The position numbers were made by a program, and so were the translations under genes. Positions 46,301 to 64,000 of a DNA stretch of 64,000 nucleotides are shown piece by piece. This DNA comes from Blastomussa wellsi. Taxonomy: Eukaryota > Cnidaria > Anthozoa > Scleractinia > Plerogyridae. Under the pieces are notes generated by a model. It was given only the letters and a program-made list of their open reading frames with translations, did no database searches and had not been told where the DNA came from. Each line of letters starts with the position of its first letter. The first letter of the stretch is position 1. The DNA lies in NCBI GenBank assembly GCA_947652115.1, contig OX393562.1, positions 24,553,877 to 24,617,876 on the forward strand, in the 5' to 3' direction.

Positions 46301-46500
46301 NNNNNNNNNNNNNNNNNNNNNNNNNNNNNNNNNNNNNNNNNNNNNNNNNNNNNNNNNNNNNNNNNNNNNNNNNNNNNNNNNNNNNNNNNNNNNNNNNNNN
46401 NNNNNNNNNNNNNNNNNNNNNNNNNNNNNNNNNNNNNNNNNNNNNNNNNNNNNNNNNNNNNNNNNNNNNNNNNNNNNNNNNNNNNNNNNNNNNNNNNNNN
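46301..46500. other. assembly gap (200 N)
   Basis: Exactly 200 unknown bases. It interrupts the Penelope-like element; the true size may differ. Confidence 1.
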
Positions 46501-47587
46501 TAGAAATCAAAAGTTTTGTCTGCCAACGACTCCTGTTGGGACAAATTTTATCTTCTGAATATAATTAAATATATAAATATATAGATCATATTAGGTCAAG
46601 TCCACGTTCTTCTTTAAACGGCAAATTATTTCTTTTGTTTCTGCAAACAAAAGAGGGCGAATTTTAATGGTTTTAAAAAGGCCGACAATAAAATTAAATA
46701 TTTCAGTGTTAGAGGAGACAAATGAAAACATTGTAGTTTCAGTGTTTTCAAATCTTGCGTTGTTTTGTCGGAAACCTTCCTAAATTGCCCGATTGTCTCC
46801 GCGAATTTGAAAATTACTTTGGTATACCGTCGGTTTCATGCAACGATGAAGAACTTCAAATTGGACTTTGTCTGTTTTGCCGGAGCGCATGGATAAAGAA
46901 GTCTTTGTCAACGAAAATAGATTTCGTTGTTCAAATGTCAGTGAAATTTTTCCTCTCGCAAGAAAACAAAGATTACATTTTTTCCAGGTGTGAATGGAAA
47001 GTTCGTTATATTTTCATAGATTGGCGAATTGGAAACCTTAATTGCATATCGGTATGAGTTGTAATTTTCCTTTTTATGTTAAATGACTGCGACACTGACT
47101 GCAGTTTGTCGCAGTTAAAAATACGAATTAATTTTTATTCACCCCTGATGCACTTTGCATTTAAGAAAATAAAATATGGTAATTTCAGGCCATTTTCGAA
47201 CTGTTACATTATTCCGCACTATTTTTGATGAACGATTTACGTAAACCAGCGCTTACTTTTTAGGTAAAAGGAAAGATCAATTGCGTAGGAAACGGCCTTT
47301 TTAGCTTTGACTCATTTTGAGTGAAAAATTGTCAAATTTTTCAAAGGGATTTCGCGTGACAGGGATGACGTCAACGCCTCAAATGATCAACAATAAGAGA
47401 TAAAATGCTGTCAGGGGATTGGTCCAGTTTTCTTCCCAGGATACTTGGCGGTGCCAGCACGAACCGAAAGAGACGTTTTCGCTGGCGAAATAAAGTAAGC
47501 AAGCAAGCGAAGAATGGAATAGCGGATCGGGATTCTTATATTTAAATTCTCCGCTTTTTAGCAATTTTCCGAATGGGATAAATTAAT
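46501..47587. other. PDE3 5' flank
   Basis: About 1.1 kb before the PDE3 start. An open frame at 46755-47057 shows no recognised domain. The region presumably contains promoter and 5' UTR, but I see no TATA box or other clear element. Confidence 0.4.
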
Positions 47588-60662
<13,075 letters not shown>

Positions 60663-60984
60663 ACTTTAAGGCATTGTAGTTATACTGTGTATGTTTTAGT
60701 GTAAATTATGAAGTCGCATCTCGGTTGTGATGTGAAGACAAGTACTATCTGAACTCAGGACTTTCTACAAATTTCAGAGCAGTTCTCGTACAGAGAAAAG
60801 AGTGAAATTTGGTTTTTTGTGTGGTTGTCCTGCATGCAGACTTATAATTTCCTCTAATGGATGCTCAAAGGAGAAGCAACTCTCCCGTCCATTCGTTAGG
60901 ACTTGCTTAAGTCTGTCTAAATTTTACATGGACAGGGCGGCTAGAATCCAAATCCCGCCATACCTACTCGCCTTCTCGATTATA

Positions 60985-60990
60985 AATAAA
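60985..60990 (+). terminator. possible PDE3 poly(A) signal
   Basis: AATAAA about 320 nt after the PDE3 stop codon, the first good match in the 3' flank. Confidence 0.45.
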
Positions 60991-62232
60991 CTTAGGAACG
61001 AGGGGAAATAGAAGCATGTTAAATATATACTCGGTACTCTGAAAAGACGACGTGCCGGTTAAATAGTAATTCTACATTCCAGACATAGAAATAGATTTAG
61101 GAATTCCGCAGTTGCATATGATTGGCATAAAATTCGTCAAAACAATAGCCCAAAACGTACCCTCTTCGCAACTTCGAGTGGGGCCAGGAGGGATACTAAA
61201 CGTTTCGGTGAGGAAAAATACCTTTCCATTAGTTGATGCAGTTCTACTTTTCTCACTAAACTGTGACATGCATGATCACTTTGGTTAAATTTTAAGAGTT
61301 CACGAGCCTATTTGAAATAGGCAGTTAAAGCAAGCACTGAAGCGACGCGGCGAAAAATTCGATTAAAAAGTGAATTGCCCCGTGCAAGTACACCACGTGA
61401 TACATGTTCAGGATGTTTTATTTATAGTCGTGGTCACGTGATCGAAGATGGGCAAAATATCTCGAGTGTCGTATTCTGAGACTTCAAAAAGAGAGAACTA
61501 AGTAATACAGAGAATGTATTTATAGCGACGGGGGGCCAGTGACAACTCTAACAAACGCTGTTTGAGCAGTACTATGTGGTAATGAAAGCCGTCCCTAAAA
61601 TTTGCAATAATTATCCTCCCTCATGTTTTGGAGAGAGGAATTCTAGAAAAATCTCAATTTTCCCGAAATTCTAACATCATGGCTTCATGATAAATAAGGC
61701 ACATGGTTAATAGTCATGCGTCTCCCGATTCCCGGCAAAAACTTCAGATTCCCGGAAGAAGTTTGCTTTCCTCCCGAAACAGGCCTTTTTAGAGTTGACA
61801 CCCCCCCCCCCCCTGTTAAAGGTAGTTTTCCTTTTTTGAAGGAAATACGTCCATGAAGAGTTGCTAGAAGCCGCGATGCAATATTACAGTAAGGTTTCTT
61901 CGGCATCTCGTAGAAAAAAATGGTTTATTAAGTAAACGACAAAAGACTGATAGTTGAATTTTTATTTACTGATGTGAAGGTAAATATGGTAGGCGTATTT
62001 TAATGTTTTAATTTAGGAATTGTTGCGTTCCATTTTTATTGCCCTCTAAAAATAATGGGCAGGGTCTTGGTTTTGCAAGATTTGTTTATATTGGAATTCT
62101 GACGTCATATATATAACTGACATGAAAATCAAACTTAAGAATTTTGAATTCACCGATTAAGGCGAAAATTTGAGCGTACAACTAATTCGCAGAATCGGCG
62201 AAATTTCTGTTACAGCTCTGCTTATAACTCTC
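60991..62232. other. PDE3 3' flank, unrecognised
   Basis: No gene or clear repeat, apart from a C13 run at 61801-61813. Open frames here have no recognisable domains. Confidence 0.45.
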
Positions 62233-62240
62233 GTGAAAAC

Positions 62241-62489
62241 TAGCCTGCATAGCTGGCGGTTTATTTTGGTAGCGCGAACGACGAAACCCGCGAAACCGGG
62301 AACCGGAAACTGAGCGGCGAAGCCACGAGGGGTCTGAGGGAGAGCGAAGATGCGAAGACAGGGGGATGGTTGTTCTCCTCCAGACCCCTCGCGGCTTGGA
62401 CGCTCAGTTTCCGGTTTCTGTTTTCGCGGCTTTCGCTGCTTGTTTCGATCGTTCGCGATCCCAAAATAAATCACCAGCTACGCAGGCTA
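62241..62489. mobile_element. hAT-like MITE with perfect 8-bp duplication
   Basis: Terminal inverted repeats start TAGCCTGC and extend, with gaps, through GAAACTGAGCG and GACCCCTCG nearly to the centre. GTGAAAAC flanks both ends exactly (62233-62240 and 62490-62497). An 8-bp duplication is typical of hAT elements. It is non-coding. Confidence 0.72.
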
Positions 62490-62820
62490 GTGAAAACTAA
62501 CTTACTCGTTCGCCACGCAATCATTTACCCCGGAGTGACGCCGAAAAAAAGGCGGCATGTATTATATGTACAGAGAATCAGATTAAGCAATTATGACGTG
62601 TAAATAAAAGGCATAGATGGTAGTACGGGGGGCCACGTGGTTGTGGCCAAATACTTAGTACCAATGTAGAGAATAGGTCGATGATAAGTAATTAAATAAA
62701 CGCTGTAGTGTTTATGCTCTGGGTGATATTAAATGTAGTTGAACGAAAATCTTTTTAAATTCTGCGTTTGCTCTGGCATTCTTTGATTACTTGCTAGTAC
62801 CCAGAGTCTTCCTTTCCCAT

Positions 62821-62840
62821 CTGAAGTGTCAGACGTCTCT
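62821..62840. repeat. fragment shared with the 8.6-kb foldback
   Basis: CTGAAGTGTCAGACGTCT occurs here and, inverted, in the right arm of the element at 8566-8680. It may be a solo arm of the same family. Confidence 0.45.
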
Positions 62841-63346
62841 CCAGAAAGACAGACGGACAGACATGTTTTGTTTGGAGTCCCAAGAGCTGAGCATTGCGTG
62901 GGGGGGAGAGGGGACGGGGAGAGAGAGGACTACACTAGTGGTTTGGTTTGAGGGCGATAAACCAGGGCTTCTCTTTCATGTATCGGACAAAACAAACAAT
63001 ACTGACCAAAATACAATGACAAATACATAGCTGTTGCGAAAGGCAAGGTGTTTTATGGGAATGCGAAAATGGCGAATACTCAGTCTCGACTCCAGAGCTG
63101 AGGATCCTGACGTCAAAATAACGTCGCCGTCAGCCATGCGCAAAAGACGAGCTCTGTGGTCGATAATGCAAACAAAGTATTTAATTTCCGAAACATTTCG
63201 CTTTGAAGCTAAATCACTGAAAGTTGACCTTTGTGTGTCGTGTATGGATAACAAATTTGATAATTGTGCTCTACTGAGTTTCCCAGCTTGAAAGTTTGTT
63301 TCACCGTCCTATTTCCTGCTTATTTCCTGCAAACGTCTCGCATACA

Positions 63347-63512
63347 ACTTATTCCAAAATGGCTACCATCTTAGTATTCTTTTGTTGGTATCCATATTAG
63401 CTCTTCTTGCCTCGTTTGTAACCTCAAAAATCAAAAAAAATATTTTATCTTGAACGAGGCAACAAGGGCCAATTTGTATGTACATAAATCAGCGGCCATT
63501 TTGGAATAAGGT
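63347..63512. mobile_element. foldback MITE
   Basis: ACTTATTCCAAAATGGC pairs with GCCATTTTGGAATAAGGT, with further inner pairing TTGCCTCGTT/AACGAGGCAA. No target duplication is clear. Confidence 0.65.
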
Positions 63513-63751
63513 GTATATTTTCAGGAAGTTTGAGTCAGTGAAAACCGGAAGTGACGTCGATTTTTGCGTTTGACCACTCGATTCCCAACCGCTGGTCAAG
63601 GGGAATGGAGCCGCTGTATACGAGGGTGTCGCCCCAACTACTGAGACCTGTGCAAACTGTAGCTCTTCCTTTTGCTTGTTACGCATGAAGGTTGTGTTTG
63701 CGTTACGGAGGTCCAGTCTTTCGAAAACAATACGGTCATCTCTTGAAGGTA

Positions 63752-64000
63752 TATTTTAGTTGTTCATTTGTGATAGACTTATATCTATGAACCATCAACA
63801 AATTACATTACAAGTGCTACTGGATCTTAGTGCTGCTTTTGACATTATCGATCATTCCATTGTCGTTGACATCCTTGCAAATGATTCTGGAATTATTGGC
63901 TCTGCCCATGAATGGTTCGCTTCATATTTAATTGACCGAGAGCAACGTATTCTTATCAAAGTTCGGACTTCTGAAGATTTTTATTTAACCTGTGGTGTCC
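63752..64000 (+). mobile_element. LINE reverse transcriptase fragment, cut by window edge
   Basis: The plus frame reads QVLLDLSAAFDIIDHSIVVD, WFASYLIDREQR and YLTCGV at the edge. LLDLSAAFD-x-(I/V)DH with W-(F/L)-x-SYL and a CGV(PQG) end is the fingers/palm region of non-LTR reverse transcriptases of the L2/CR1/Jockey group. An in-frame TAG lies just upstream, so the 5' end is truncated or shifted. The catalytic YADD region would lie beyond the window. Confidence 0.82.

Noticed and set aside
46755..47057. 100-codon open frame upstream of PDE3
   Set aside because: No recognised domain, no splice context and no family resemblance; chance length in this composition.

Overview
The window is a 64 kb piece of an AT-rich invertebrate animal genome, most likely a cnidarian and probably a stony coral or close relative. 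That reading rests on spliced genes with GT..AG introns, animal-specific multidomain proteins (SHANK, PDE3, a dickkopf-like secreted protein), and short foldback repeats plus LINE and Penelope-like fragments of types I associate with coral genomes. One 200-N gap marks it as a draft assembly. The organism call is inference; no species marker is present.

Layout. (1) 1-3.8 kb, minus strand: the 5' two exons of a secreted dickkopf-3-like protein; the rest runs off the left edge or was not found. (2) 4.2-6.5 kb: intergenic, with several inverted-repeat elements. (3) 7.0-31.5 kb, minus strand: a complete SHANK postsynaptic-scaffold gene. I rebuilt it as 21 coding exons whose phases all agree, giving 5,250 nt and 1,749 residues: SPN-like N-terminus, ankyrin repeats, SH3, PDZ, a long proline/serine-rich exon with Homer-type PPxxF motifs, and SAM. 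Its introns hold MITE-like foldbacks, a tRNA-derived SINE and a LINE tail. (4) 31.5-47.6 kb: intergenic space between two divergently oriented genes, with repeats, a fibrinogen-domain pseudogene, a large inverted duplication around a LINE tail, and a Penelope-like element next to the gap. (5) 47.6-60.7 kb, plus strand: a complete PDE3-type cyclic nucleotide phosphodiesterase, 8 coding exons, 3,105 nt, 1,034 residues. (6) 60.7-64 kb: 3' flank, two foldback elements and the start of a LINE reverse transcriptase cut by the window edge.

The three real genes are not an operon. SHANK (scaffold beneath receptors), PDE3 (membrane-linked cAMP/cGMP hydrolysis) and the dickkopf-like ligand have unrelated established roles, and nothing here shows that they work together. 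I found no CRISPR, no prokaryotic system, no virus and no convincing novel system. The less obvious content is the exon reconstruction (many exons are too short to stand out as ORFs), the decayed fibrinogen-domain gene, and a set of MITE families whose target-site duplications (TTA, TTAA, 8 bp, 9 bp) allow provisional superfamily assignment.
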